Source of the DNA: Nereocystis luetkeana | Lineage: Eukaryota > Sar > Phaeophyceae > Laminariales > Laminariaceae | Direction of reading: 5' to 3' | Assembly: GCA_031213475.1 (NCBI GenBank) | Contig: JARUPZ010000035.1 | Location: forward strand, 1-64,000 | Length of the DNA: 64,000 nucleotides | In this document: positions 20,443 to 30,375 of the stretch, piece after piece | Position numbering within the stretch: the first letter of the stretch is position 1 | How the letters are laid out: the number at the start of each line of letters is the position of its first letter | Made by a program: the position numbers and the translations under genes | The notes under the pieces: model-generated | Told to the model about the DNA's origin: nothing | Database searches by the model: none | What the model saw: only the letters and a program-made list of their open reading frames with translations

Positions 20443-21520
20443 ATGCAATGCCATGTCGGGCCAGATGGTCTCCCGGTCGAACTCCTAAAAATCGACCACC
20501 CGGCATTCGCTCAGTGCTTTCACAACATCCTTGTCAATGGAGAAGTCCCTCAGCAATGGAAAGATACGATCATCAAGGTCCTTCTCAAAAAGAAGGATCG
20601 AACTGACTGCAACAACTACAGAGGGATTTCGCTTGTTGCCCACGCAGGCAAAGTGTTGTTGAACATCGTCGCGTCCCGCCTCAGCAACTACTGCGAGACC
20701 GAGGAACTACTCCCTGAGGCACAGTGCGGCTTCCGCCCCGCACGATCAACGATTAATATGTTGTTCGTCGTGCGCCGGCTGCATGAGCTCGGACGACAGA
20801 GGAAAATCCCCTTATACGTGCGCTTCATCGATCTGCAGAAAGCGTACGACTCTGTCGACCGAGAGCTGTTATGGAAGGTACTCACACGCTTTGGCGTACC
20901 AACCAAGATGCTGAGAATTGTCCGTAATTTCCACGATGGCATTCGGGCTCGCGTGCGTACTGATGACGGCGAGCACTCGGAATGGTTTGATGTCACGCAG
21001 GGGCTGCGGCAAGGCTGTGTACTATCACCGTTACTGTTCAACGTGTTCTTCGCTGCTGCGTTACACGTCGTACTATGTAATAGTACGCTTCAGCCAAGAC
21101 GAAGCCATCGTAAGGGATTTGGTCCAACTCAGTGATGCTGGGGTAGTTCGAACAGGGAAGGAGGAGCCATTGGCGTGCGTGCGAAGGTCTGTATGGGGCA
21201 TGTTGTACGCCGATGATGCAGGAATTGTCTCGAAGTCGGCTGAAGGGCTCGCGAAAATGATGACAGTCATCGTGACTGTCTTCGAAGCAGCAGGCCTCAC
21301 GGTGTCGGAAAAGAAGACAGAGACAATGGTCCTACAAGCACCAGACCAGACAATCCTCGCACCACCGCTCGTCATCGAAGCGGCAGGCCAAAGGTATGAG
21401 CAGACGACCCAGTTCTTATACCTAGGTGGCGTTATCCACGAAAACGCTGCCGTCTCGCTCGAAATCGACCGACGGATCCGCCTCATGCGAGCATGCCTCT
21501 AACGGTTCGGCCCGGAGTTG
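20443..21520 (+). pseudogene. LINE reverse transcriptase, copy 1, 5' part
   Basis: This is the core of a non-LTR retrotransposon reverse transcriptase. Seen in order are [28 protein letters not shown] (motif A), [14 protein letters not shown] (motif B), MLYADDAGIVS (motif C, catalytic YADD) and GLTVSEKKTE (motif D). The frame breaks near 21075 at a 13-bp insertion, GTAC-TATGTAATA-GTAC, that separates ALHVV from RFSQDEA. It breaks again at 21500, where a stop precedes a 1.28-kb insertion. There is no start or endonuclease domain in the window. The copy is non-functional as it stands. Confidence 0.9.
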
Positions 21521-21521
21521 T

Positions 21522-21559
<38 letters not shown>

Positions 21560-22803
21560 CTCACATTAATAACTCTCTGACGAAGGAGTCCGTGGTCACA
21601 CAAAGGTGCTGGAGCCCTAGGAAGATCCGAAAAACAAAAAAAAAATCGAAAATTCGGCTGCCTCAAAATACACGAGACGAAAAAAGCGCACCCAAGATAA
21701 AACCAATGTGCAAAACTGAACTAACATGGCCGCGGGTATATCCTCTCAACTATAACATAGAAGAGTACCCCCGTTCCCACCACTAACCAACTCGTGGCTG
21801 CTGACTACAGCGGATGCTGTCTGAAGTGCTGCCTGCACCGTGCGAAACGCGCGGTAGTCGTGAAAACGAAAGAGGAACACACCTGCCTGCTATCTGGAGT
21901 GCTGTCAGAGTGAAGACTCGCGGATATGCAGTGAAAAAAGAAGCAATCGAACCTTACTACCACACGAATATCAACGATCGCCATCTCTTCCTGGACTGTC
22001 TGACACAAAAAGGTGCAGCACAGTTATGATACCACGTCCCTGATAATTGCGTAGGTTATTCCCCATGAAGGGTATACAACTCGTTAAACTACAAAGACCA
22101 GTGACGACGTTTATAACAAGTACCGGTAGATACTATTCTGCCTCGTGAAAAACAATACCAGGAAAAACAAACTATGACTGCTTCTCTCGTGATGATAGTG
22201 TGCGCGCAGATCATGGGTCTCCATGCACCGTCTTCCTGCCGCTCTTCATGGCCGCATCATCCCGCATCATCGCCTTGGCCCAGTCCACCCGCTCCTTTGC
22301 GCGTGCACTCGTTGCCATTCCCTTCCAGTCGTTTCCCTTTCTCCGTCATCCTGAAAAACAAAATGCTCCTCGCACTTGCGGTTCTGATCTGGAAAATAAA
22401 ATTCTCGCGCAGGGGGAGGTCAATCCGTCTCTTCCCCGCACGTCGACGCTCAGTCTCCCTCCTCCCTCGTCGTCGAATCCAGCCTCCTACCGGCGCAATA
22501 GACTGTGCCGTAGTGTGGCCTGTGGTGGCGCCTGCCTCCGCGCACGGACACCCCGATTGAGCATTGCTGCTCTGCCACAGCTGCCTAAAAAAGACGCGCG
22601 AATCGTAGGTCTCCGTGCCTGACGCACCACGTACGACCCAACTCTACTGCCGCCTGAGCCTCGCGGCCACAGGCAGCAGCAAGAAGGTATCACTCCTTGA
22701 GGGTGAGTCCGGCCTTACACCCGCCAGAAAGACCTACCCCACTCGCTATTAGCCTGATAGGGCATGCCTCGCAGCATTCCTTGCCGAGGCAGCGAGGGGA
22801 ACG
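21521..22803 (-). mobile_element. Family D retroposon inserted in LINE copy 1
   Basis: The insertion starts with a (GTT)n tract and ends ...GCAGCGAGGGGAAC, flanked by GGAGTTG on the left and GGAAGTTG on the right, a probable 7-8 bp target duplication. LINE copy 2 at about 30768 has the uninterrupted site (GGCCCGAAGTTGTATGATA). Read on the minus strand the element ends in (AAC)n, the usual layout of a LINE-mobilised retroposon. A near-identical copy lies at 44914-46156. Both keep a 71-codon frame (MLSEVLPAP...QKGAAQL) and a longer one at 22200-22622, but neither matches a protein I know. Confidence 0.85.
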
Positions 22804-23494
22804 GAAGTTGTATGCTAGGACGACCGCCCCCCTTAGCCTTAAAGTCGGAATGCTGGAGGCCGAGGTGATTGAGACCCTGCTGTACGGGTGTGTGACGTGG
22901 ACCCTCAGAGCGGAACACTTTGCCAAGCTTCGAACGGCTCACCACCAAGTCCTGTTGCGAGTCATTGGCTTCCAGCGCCGACTTCGTACTGACCATGCCA
23001 CCCTCTCGTACGCGAAGGCCCTCAAGATGACACGTTGCGAGAGCATCGAAACGACCATCGTAAACGGCGGTTCTTCTATGCGGGGAGCGTGGTACGGCAA
23101 AGCAAGGAGCGATTACCCAGTCGGGTAATGTTCGGGACGATGGCTGGTGGGGAGAACCCGAGACCAGGCGGACAGTTTAAGACCTGGCATAGATGCATAG
23201 TTGAAGACCTTAGGGAGTTCCGAGCCACCGAAGGGTCAACGGAAGTTGCCCCCTTGGTGTTTGGAGTTGAGACCGCGTTGTGGTCCACTGCAGCCAAAAA
23301 GGCGGGGAAGTGGTACAGGGGGATCCTTGAAGCAGCCGAACGGTTCATGGTGAGGTGGCACGAGGCTGAGGCTGAGATGAGTAGGCAGCGCCGCGCATCC
23401 GCCGTGGATGGTGCCCAAGGGAACGGGGGGGCAGGGGGCAACAGGAGAAGTGGCAGAAACCCGACCAAGGGAATGCAGAGAGGGGGGGGAACAT
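22804..23494 (+). pseudogene. LINE reverse transcriptase, copy 1, 3' part
   Basis: This continues the LINE polypeptide after the insertion: EVIETLLYGCVTWTLRAEH, FAKLRTAHHQVLLRVIGFQ, then SKERLPSRVMFGTMAGG and KTWHRCIVEDLREF. A frameshift near 23060 separates the two blocks, whereas copy 2 reads ESIETTVRRRRLFFAGGVG through the same point. The LLYGC-x-TW block is common downstream of the polymerase domain in several LINE clades. Confidence 0.85.
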
Positions 23495-24265
23495 GAGGGG
23501 TAGAAGGGAAACTGCGGTAGACGAAAGTAGGAAGGAGATGGCAGACAGGGTAGCAAGGCACCAGGCCGACTAGGAAGTAGAACATGACCATACTACTAGT
23601 GCCACCAACTGGTGCAGCTGGTTCGAACGTGGTATTCCCTTGTCTTCTCTTCTTGTTTTTTTTTTTTTTTCTTTCTTGCGCTGACTCTCCGTGATTTTCA
23701 TATTATTTTTTCTCTTCCTCTTCCTTTTCTGATTGATAAGCCTAATGGAAGGAGCCGTGTGGCGTGGTTGGAAGACGAACCTGCTCTGCTCGTTTCGTAT
23801 TGTCTGACGCCAAGGGGCTGGGCATAGTTGACGAACGCAGGGCGGAGACGGCAGTCTGGGTAGCACGGTACCAGGCGGATTAGCAGGGAGAACCTGGCTA
23901 TACTACTCGTGCCTCAAGCTGCTGCCGCCACCTGGAAGGTGCTTTGGGCTTTGGTCTGCCTGTTATTTCCCCTTTGTTATTTTTCCTTGTTACTTATTTC
24001 CGTGGTTTTTTGTCTTACTCTGTTTACAAGCAGTGGTGTTTTTTCTTATTTTATTTTATTTGCTTTCTTTTCTCCAGCTCGTTCTTTTTCAAGTGTTGGC
24101 CACCTCGCCTGCGGGGGGGGGGCACGACAGATTGTTTCTCCTAGATTTTGCTTTCATTTTTTTTCTCTTTTTCTCTTTCGATTTGTCTACCTTGTTTTTG
24201 TTTTCTCTTTGATTGTTTCTTTTCGTTTCACTATTTCATAGATTGCGTATGTCGTGCCTGTCGTA
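23495..24265 (+). mobile_element. LINE copy 1, 3' untranslated region
   Basis: This T-rich non-coding tail is shared with 31458-31836 (GCCACCAACTGGTGCAGCTGG, split here by words such as GACGCCAAGGGGCTGGGCA). It continues to about 24265 and is mirrored by an inverted copy at 24463-25490. Confidence 0.75.
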
Positions 24266-24267
24266 TC

Positions 24268-24460
24268 TAGTATGATGACATGGCTTTGCCTTGCCCACTG
24301 CAGTGCTTACTGCACACGTGGCTTCGTAGTATCTCTGTGGCGTAGCTTTGTGACCACAGAACTTGTATCTCTTCTAGGATTGAAGAATCGGCACGGACAC
24401 ATGTTGTGCTGGATGTCGACGGGTAGAAAAAACGGTATAATGTGAAGAACACAAACACAC
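24268..24460 (+). mobile_element. Family D 3' module in the palindrome centre
   Basis: This is the reverse complement of 20282-20425 with flanks, ending GTATAATGTGAAGAACACAAA. It forms the loop between the inverted LINE tails. Confidence 0.65.
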
Positions 24461-24462
24461 AG

Positions 24463-25490
24463 GCACGACATACACATTCTATGAAATAGAGAAACGAAGG
24501 GATCAATCAAAGGGAAAACAAAAACAAAGAAGACAAATCGAAAGAGAAAAAGAAAAAAAATGAAAGCAAAAACTGGAAGAAACAATCTGTCGTGCCCCCC
24601 CCCCCGCAGGCGAGGTGGCCAACACTCGAAAAAGAATTGCTCGAAAAAAAAAGGAAAAAGTAACAAAAACACCACTGCTTGTAAACAGAATAATACAAAG
24701 AACCAAGGAAAAAACAGTAGCAAAGGGAAAATAACAGGCAGATCAAAGCCCAAAGCACCTTCCAGGTGGCGGCAGCAGTTTGTGGTACGAGTAATATAGC
24801 CAGGTTCTCCCTGCTAATCCGCCTGGTGCCTTGCCACCCAGCCGGTCGCCCCGGTGGTTCAAGTAAGTGGTTAACCTCGAATTCTACTTGTTTGAGTCCT
24901 GGGTTCGAGCCCCAGGTGGGTCGGACTTTGACTGTATTTGCGAAAAATAAAATAAAAAAAGGATTCAATTGTTGAGAGCGCCTTGCAAGCGTGGGTAGGC
25001 ACAATTCGATGCGAGTCGACGAGGGAAGAAAAGGCTGAAATCTTCTCGCGACAAAAAATGAAGGCACTTACCGTAGCGGGAAGGGGGGGGAAGAGCCTCT
25101 GCTATGTGACCCCGGATCTGAGTTACGAGTTGGAAGGAGAGAGAGAAGAAGTATGAGAAGATGGGCGAAGATAATGAATGGGATGAGCAACAAAAAAAAA
25201 AAAAATAAAGACTGCCATCTCCGCCCTGCGCTCGTCAACTATGCCTAGCCCCTTGGCGTCAGACAATACGAAACGGGCAGAGCAGGTTCGTCGTCCAACC
25301 ACGCCACACGACTCCTTCAGTACGGCTTATCAATCAGAAAATGAAGAGAAATAAATAAAATGAAAATCACGGAGAATCAGCGCAAGAAAGAAGAAGAAAA
25401 AAAAGAAGAAGACAGGGGAAGACCACGTTCGAACCCGCTGCACCAGTTGGTGGCACTACTATTATAATAGTATTAATAGTATCGCCATGT
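24463..25490 (-). mobile_element. Inverted LINE 3' region with nested SINE
   Basis: The reverse complement of the LINE tail runs from ACAGGCACGACATAC to CCTTGCCACCCAG at about 24840, then is interrupted by a SINE. It resumes at about 25208 with ACTGCCATCTCCGCCCTGCG and ends TGCACCAGTTGGTGGCAC. Together with 23570-24265 it forms a long hairpin-forming repeat. At 25458-25486 it carries two TA-site insertions not present in the other copies. Confidence 0.8.
24841..25207 (+). mobile_element. tRNA-derived SINE, copy 1
   Basis: The head (24841-24916) looks like a tRNA gene. It has a box A-like GGTGGTTCAAG-AAGTGG, a box B GGTTCGAGCCC and a T-arm stem CTGGGTTCGAGCCCCAG. A tRNA-unrelated body follows and then an A-rich tail at about 25190-25205. 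It sits inside the inverted LINE tail, splitting CCCAG from ACTGCC. Such elements are transcribed by RNA polymerase III from the internal boxes and moved by LINE enzymes. Confidence 0.8.
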
Positions 25491-25614
25491 TCGTGAGCTC
25501 GAGTGGTTCTCATGATTAATAATATTAATTGTGTTGCCAGTTGTCTCGGTTTGGGTCACAGGTCATGGACGTTCAAGTGGTATTACATGAACCACAAGGT
25601 ACCTGGTACTACTT

Positions 25615-25937
25615 CTTTTTTTTTCTTCTTTTTTTTTTTTTGCTCATCCCGTTTATTATCTTTCACCCATCTTCTCTCTCTCCTTCCAACTCGTCCCCCC
25701 TTCCCGCTACGGTACGTGCCTTCATTTTTATCGCGAGAAGATTTCAGCCTTTTCTTCCCTCGTCGACTCGCATCGAATTGTGCCTACCCACGCTGCAAGG
25801 CGCTCTCAACGATTGAATCCTTTTTATTTTTATTTTTGCAAATAAAGTCAAAAGTCCGACCCACCTGGGGCTCGAACCCAGGACTCAAACACAAGTAGAA
25901 TTCGAGGTTAACCACTTGAACCACCGGGGCGACCGGT
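25615..25937 (-). mobile_element. tRNA-derived SINE, copy 2
   Basis: This is the same family as 24841-25207 on the opposite strand. The head is near 25937 (CCCCGGTGGTTCAAGTGG on the minus strand) and the body shares TCGACGAGGGAAGAAAAGG and ATCTTCTCGCGA. The tail is a long T run on the plus strand near 25618-25642. It lacks the 4-bp AAGT duplication in box A seen in copy 1. Confidence 0.8.
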
Positions 25938-26166
25938 TTTACTACACTCAAAAATTATTGTATATACGTACTCGTATCGATATTAAATAATACCTGGTAG
26001 ATTCCGAACAAGATATTCGACATGATGTGATACTAATAATATTAATATTAATAGTAAATTTCAAAGTCCTTTGGACCCGGGGCATGATGAGCAATAAAAT
26101 GTACCTGGCACCAGGTACCGGATACGATATATATCGATCGGTACTCAATCCGGAGGACCTTTTTAA

Positions 26167-26454
26167 CAATCTGGGAGAAGGGATCTTTAGGTTGGTAGGC
26201 TGTTGAGGTGTTTTGGTTCCTGTTGGGATCAAGGTACGGGCGAAGACCCAACCCTACCCCTGACTCTAAACGGTAACCCTAACTCTAACCCTCACCCTGA
26301 CCCCAAACCGCAGCCAAAACGGGCCAAAACTCGCCATAGCCGCGTTTGCATCGAACCAGGAAATTTCTCAGTTGCGGACGACGATTCCGAAGTGCAGACC
26401 ACGCTACGCATTTTCAAGTCAAAATCATCCCTAAAGATCCCTTCTCCCAGATTG
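26167..26454. mobile_element. Inverted-repeat-bounded segment with telomere-like words
   Basis: Two exact 25-bp arms (26167-26191 and 26430-26454; CAATCTGGGAGAAGGGATC and its complement) enclose about 240 bp. The enclosed DNA has degenerate telomeric words (GGTAACCCTAACTCTAACCC) at about 26270-26300. No target duplication is clear. Confidence 0.65.
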
Positions 26455-26597
26455 CTACGTATTGCTAAACCTACTCGGAGAAATCATCGTACGATACTAT
26501 TAATAGTGCATCGAGCGAGTATATATACGTTCGCGGCTCTGTTCTTATTTTTGTTTTTGTCTGCCCGAATTTGGATGATAGATATTTGTCTCTATTA

Positions 26598-27507
26598 GGC
26601 CACTTCTTATGCAGTCGGAAACTATTAATAGGATTGAAAAAGCCGGTCTCCGATTGGAGACCAAAACATCTAATCTTTCTTGTGCAGTTGAAAAAGCGCC
26701 TTTTCAATAAATAAAAAAAAACGATTATGATTTCCAACTGGACCAGACAGCAGACAGTCGAAAATACTACTGAGATTTCCGATCCAACTCGTCAGTCGGA
26801 TTCGTGCATCGGAAATGTTAGAAAGTCCAGCCGCACACGCGTACGAGTATCACACACCCACACAACACCACGACATACGACACAACCCCACACCGCAACA
26901 CCGGCGACGCTGGCTTGGCTGCTGGTCACTTCTGCTGCTGCTCGGCTCTAGTCAGCGATGATATATCCTCACCTATGTCCGTCAGCAGCACGTGGCAGCA
27001 CCCGATGGCCGCAGTGTGCGGTATCGATGATGACCTTTTGCCAACTGCTGCGCTGGCTGTAGCTTTGGCAACTGTCGAAGCAACCCAGCGTCTTGATGGC
27101 CTCGAGGACGAGATGGAGGAGAACGCCCGGCGTGTGAAGCTCACACGCTGCTCGAGGAAGAAGCGAGACATCAGCATGTATGTGTGGTTGGGCGCAGCTG
27201 CTGGAGGATGACGACCTCTCTGACGCCACCAGCACTAGGACGAAGCAGTTTGGAACCGACTGCCGTCCACCCTACCCTTTTTTCTCGGTGCTATGTACCT
27301 GGTACAGCAGCAGTGGTCGAGCTACACTCACTCACTTACATCAAGCGTCTCCTGGTCTCCAGAAAAAAACACAAAAACTGGTATATTATATTCGATCCGA
27401 CGGACGATAAGAAGGGTCAGGGGTAGCTATTCGCAATCAAGTCGGAAAAATAACTGATCGGAAACCGGCTTTTTCAATCCTAGTTCCCGACTGCATAAGA
27501 AGTGGCC
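26598..27507. mobile_element. PIF/Harbinger-like DNA element, 910 bp
   Basis: The left end is GGCCACTTCTTATGCAGTCG and the right end is its complement. The inverted similarity extends about 55 bp (AGGATTGAAAAAGCCGGT). Both sides carry TTA, the 3-bp duplication typical of PIF/Harbinger elements. The interior has exon-like frames at about 27000-27180 (DDDLLPTAALAVALATVEAT, then RRVKLTRCSRKKRD), but no DDE transposase. It may be a non-autonomous or gene-carrying derivative. The left arm has an extra TTAATA relative to the right arm. Confidence 0.75.
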
Positions 27508-27551
27508 TTAATATTACTATTTCCAGTACGAGGTTATTTACCATAGAACTA

Positions 27552-27808
27552 CATACTTAGATCACAACCCCTGAGCGTGCTCGGTTGGTGCATCCCTGGC
27601 CTCTCAGAGCTCCCACTTCCAAACCGCCTCCTTTCATTACTTGCCGAACATTTCCAGCAGTTCTTCGTTTTCTCGGTCCTTCCTTCTTTTTTTCTTCTTT
27701 CGTTTCGTGTGCGTGCGCGTTCTCCGAGCAAGGCATCGCGGGAGGACTCGGCACCGTCGCGGGTGTCAGCGGGTGCTGGCGGGTAGAGGGGGGGTTGCAA
27801 GGCGCGCC
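27552..27808 (-). repeat. Dispersed 265-bp repeat, copy 2
   Basis: The inverse orientation of 4437-4700, with high similarity along its whole length. Confidence 0.75.
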
Positions 27809-28139
27809 TTGTACTACCCTATTAATACCTTACGTGGACCGACCGCATCTCATTTATTTTCTTGATTTTTTTCCCTGCTGTTCCCCGAATTCGGTAAATA
27901 AGTAGTTACGACTATTTCCAGTACGGATTCATTTACCATCGTCTGCCCGAATTCGAAAAAAACAAGTAATTATTTACAGTACGAATTTATTAGCCATACT
28001 CGTGGACCGCGCCTCGTTTATTTTGGTGATTTTCACGTTATTTTTTCGTTTTTCAACCAGTTTCAACCTGTAAAATACTTGTTGGACCGGTCTTGGTGCA
28101 AAGCGGAAGCAATACGCGTATATACTGCTGTACAACATG

Positions 28140-28215
28140 CGTACGATAGATGTGTGTGTGTGTGTTCTTCACATTATACCGTTCTTTCTACCCGTAATAA
28201 TCCAGCACAACCAGC
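28140..28215 (-). mobile_element. Family D 3' module fragment
   Basis: A (GT)n tract, then TTCTTCACATTATACCGTTC and TTTCTACCCG and AATCCAGCACAACCAG. It is the empty site for the family B insertion at 20185. Confidence 0.55.
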
Positions 28216-28357
28216 ACTGCTGTTATTAATAGGTAAGTTGCGATGTCCATTTATCCATCCATGTACGCCTATGACATGAGCTGCGACCCGCGATGGTTTC
28301 ACACTATCACACCTACCAGGTACTTCTTACTGCTGTATATATACTAGGGTCATTCTT

Positions 28358-28729
28358 AGGCTCATTCTTATCGGAGAGCGTTTTTTCTATAATTTCCAAA
28401 GTTTGGAAATAATTGGAGATATGTATCAATATACGGAGGCGTGTTCTGTCAATCTTCGTGAAATTCTCCAGAAGCATAAAAATGATGCTCGTTAAATTTC
28501 ATGTAAGTATTATTTTGAAAAAGAACAGGAACACATGCAAGATTGAAAAAATGCGCGAAAAAAATGTCGAAATTATGGGAGTAAAGCAAAAAATTAACGA
28601 ACATATTTTTTTTTGCTTCTGGAGAATTTCACGAATAGTGGCAGAACGTTCCGTATATTGATGCACATCTCCGATTATTTCCAAACTTCAAACATTATGG
28701 AAAAAAAGCTCTCCGATAAGAATGAACCT
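28358..28729. mobile_element. AT-rich foldback element
   Basis: Arms of about 115 bp pair with each other. The left arm starts AGGCTCATTCTTATCGGAGA and the right arm ends TCTCCGATAAGAATGAACCT. The loop is A-rich and non-coding. The right end abuts family E copy 2. Confidence 0.8.
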
Positions 28730-28730
28730 T

Positions 28731-29558
28731 AGACCTATGCCAATGGTACAGCGAAGTTGCAATAAAAAGTTTGAATTTCAAAGATACCCGCCAAAAAAAA
28801 TCAGAACACGCTTCCTATGGGCCACCTAAAAAAAAAAAGTTCCCAACTTTTGGAAAAACCCGAAAAAAGCAAATCTGGGGCCGATGTTGGGCCAACATCG
28901 GATCGAGAAAAACTCAGGCCGATCTTTGGTTCGAAGCGGCGAGATTCCGAGTCCTCGACAGACATCGATCAACAAAACCAACGATTGCGTCATGAATTCT
29001 GAACGGAGTGCGCTCGTTAGGGGCTCCGACCCACCCTAGGGTCACCGTCTTCACACCATGGCAGGTGTCATGTGGCGGGAGCTGACCAGGCGTGTGATAA
29101 AAAAACATTTGGCCGCTGGTTTGCACAAAACAGCAGACAAAATTTCTCCATCCGTCTCGAATGGCAAAAAATAGTCTTTTTTTCAGGTTTGGGAGGATAC
29201 CGTAGGACGCCGCCGGCAAGCTCTCGCCCCCTAGACCATGGATCCGCCTGATATCTTCGAGGCCGTCATCTATACTCGTTGGGCTTGCCAGATACCGAGT
29301 GGGTTGGCCGTGGGCTGAGTCTATGTCGAGATCGAGCGTCGATCGTCGCACGAGCTGGTTTCGATCACCGTGTTGACAATTTGCGACCAGAAAAACACAA
29401 ATTGCGCCGCCTGCAGCCGTTGGGGGAAAAAAAGAAAAAATCAAACCTTTTTCTCTTTTTTCCCCACAGCGGCGGTACGAGAAAATTTTCGGCTGTTTTT
29501 TGAAAGCGATAAATTTGAAAAATAAATTTTGAACTTCGCGTTTCCATTGGCATAGGTA
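28731..29558. mobile_element. Family E DNA element, copy 2
   Basis: The ends are ACCTATGCCAATGG and CCATTGGCATAGGT. It matches 11274-12128 over most of its length. No transposase is seen. Confidence 0.75.
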
Positions 29559-29559
29559 T

Positions 29560-29755
29560 TAGTCGTGTGTGTGTTCTTTACATCAAGCCGTTATTTCTGC
29601 TCGCCGACATCCAGCGCACCCCTGTCGATTCTTCATTATTATTATTATTATTATTATTATTTGGCTTGCCATCCGACAAAGTGCAGCATGAGCTTCCACG
29701 TCCTACACAGCAGTGGTACAAGCTCTGTGGTCACAAAACTACGATGTTGAGGTAA
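29560..29755 (-). mobile_element. Family D 3' module with (ATT)n
   Basis: TTCTTTACATCAAGCCGTTA, CCGACATCCAGCGCACCCC and AAGCTCTGTGGTCACAAAAC match the module. An (ATT)n tract of about 26 bp lies inside at 29636-29661. Confidence 0.5.
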
Positions 29756-30370
29756 ATATTGAAATGCGGCAACAGAGGAAAGTAAACTACACAACGCCAT
29801 TTCATCGTACGAGTACCTGCTGGATACGAAAGGCACAACATACGAGACCTCGGATAACTCATATTATAAATATACAGTGTTTCATAAAAGGGCATTAGCC
29901 AAAGATAGGCATGCCTGGCGCCTTTTGGGACTTTAGTAGGTAAACTACAGCTGTGCATTGTGCCCCGGAAAAAGCTTCCTGGCGCCGCCTTATATTTGGC
30001 CTGCCCTCCGTCGCACCTACGCATGGCTCGAAAGGCCAAGGTGCACGTACTATGAGCTGTTCAACTCCCGTGTCACCTACTTTTGGCTTCACTTGTACCT
30101 GTAAATGGCTCGAACGATAACTTTTTCGCTGCTGAAATATAGACGTAAAAGACTGCGGGAACAGCACGAACGCATGTGACGCCGGAGACAACACAGGTCA
30201 CCCCTTTTTCTGAGCGTTATACCAATCCACGCGTCCCAACTTCTTATATTTATTCGAGAAGTTCAGCTTGTCTCGTGTTCTTATGGTGCCCTAGTTCTTA
30301 GCAGAGTTGTTCATGGTCTGGTGGTGGCCCGCATGTGTAGTATACTACTAGAATAATCCAGCTAGTGTAC
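29756..30370. other. No gene recognised
   Basis: Mixed sequence without recognisable repeats or coding features, up to the 5'-truncated LINE copy 2. It includes two loosely similar stretches around GGCGCC (29918 and 29978). Confidence 0.4.
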
Positions 30371-30375
30371 AGTAC

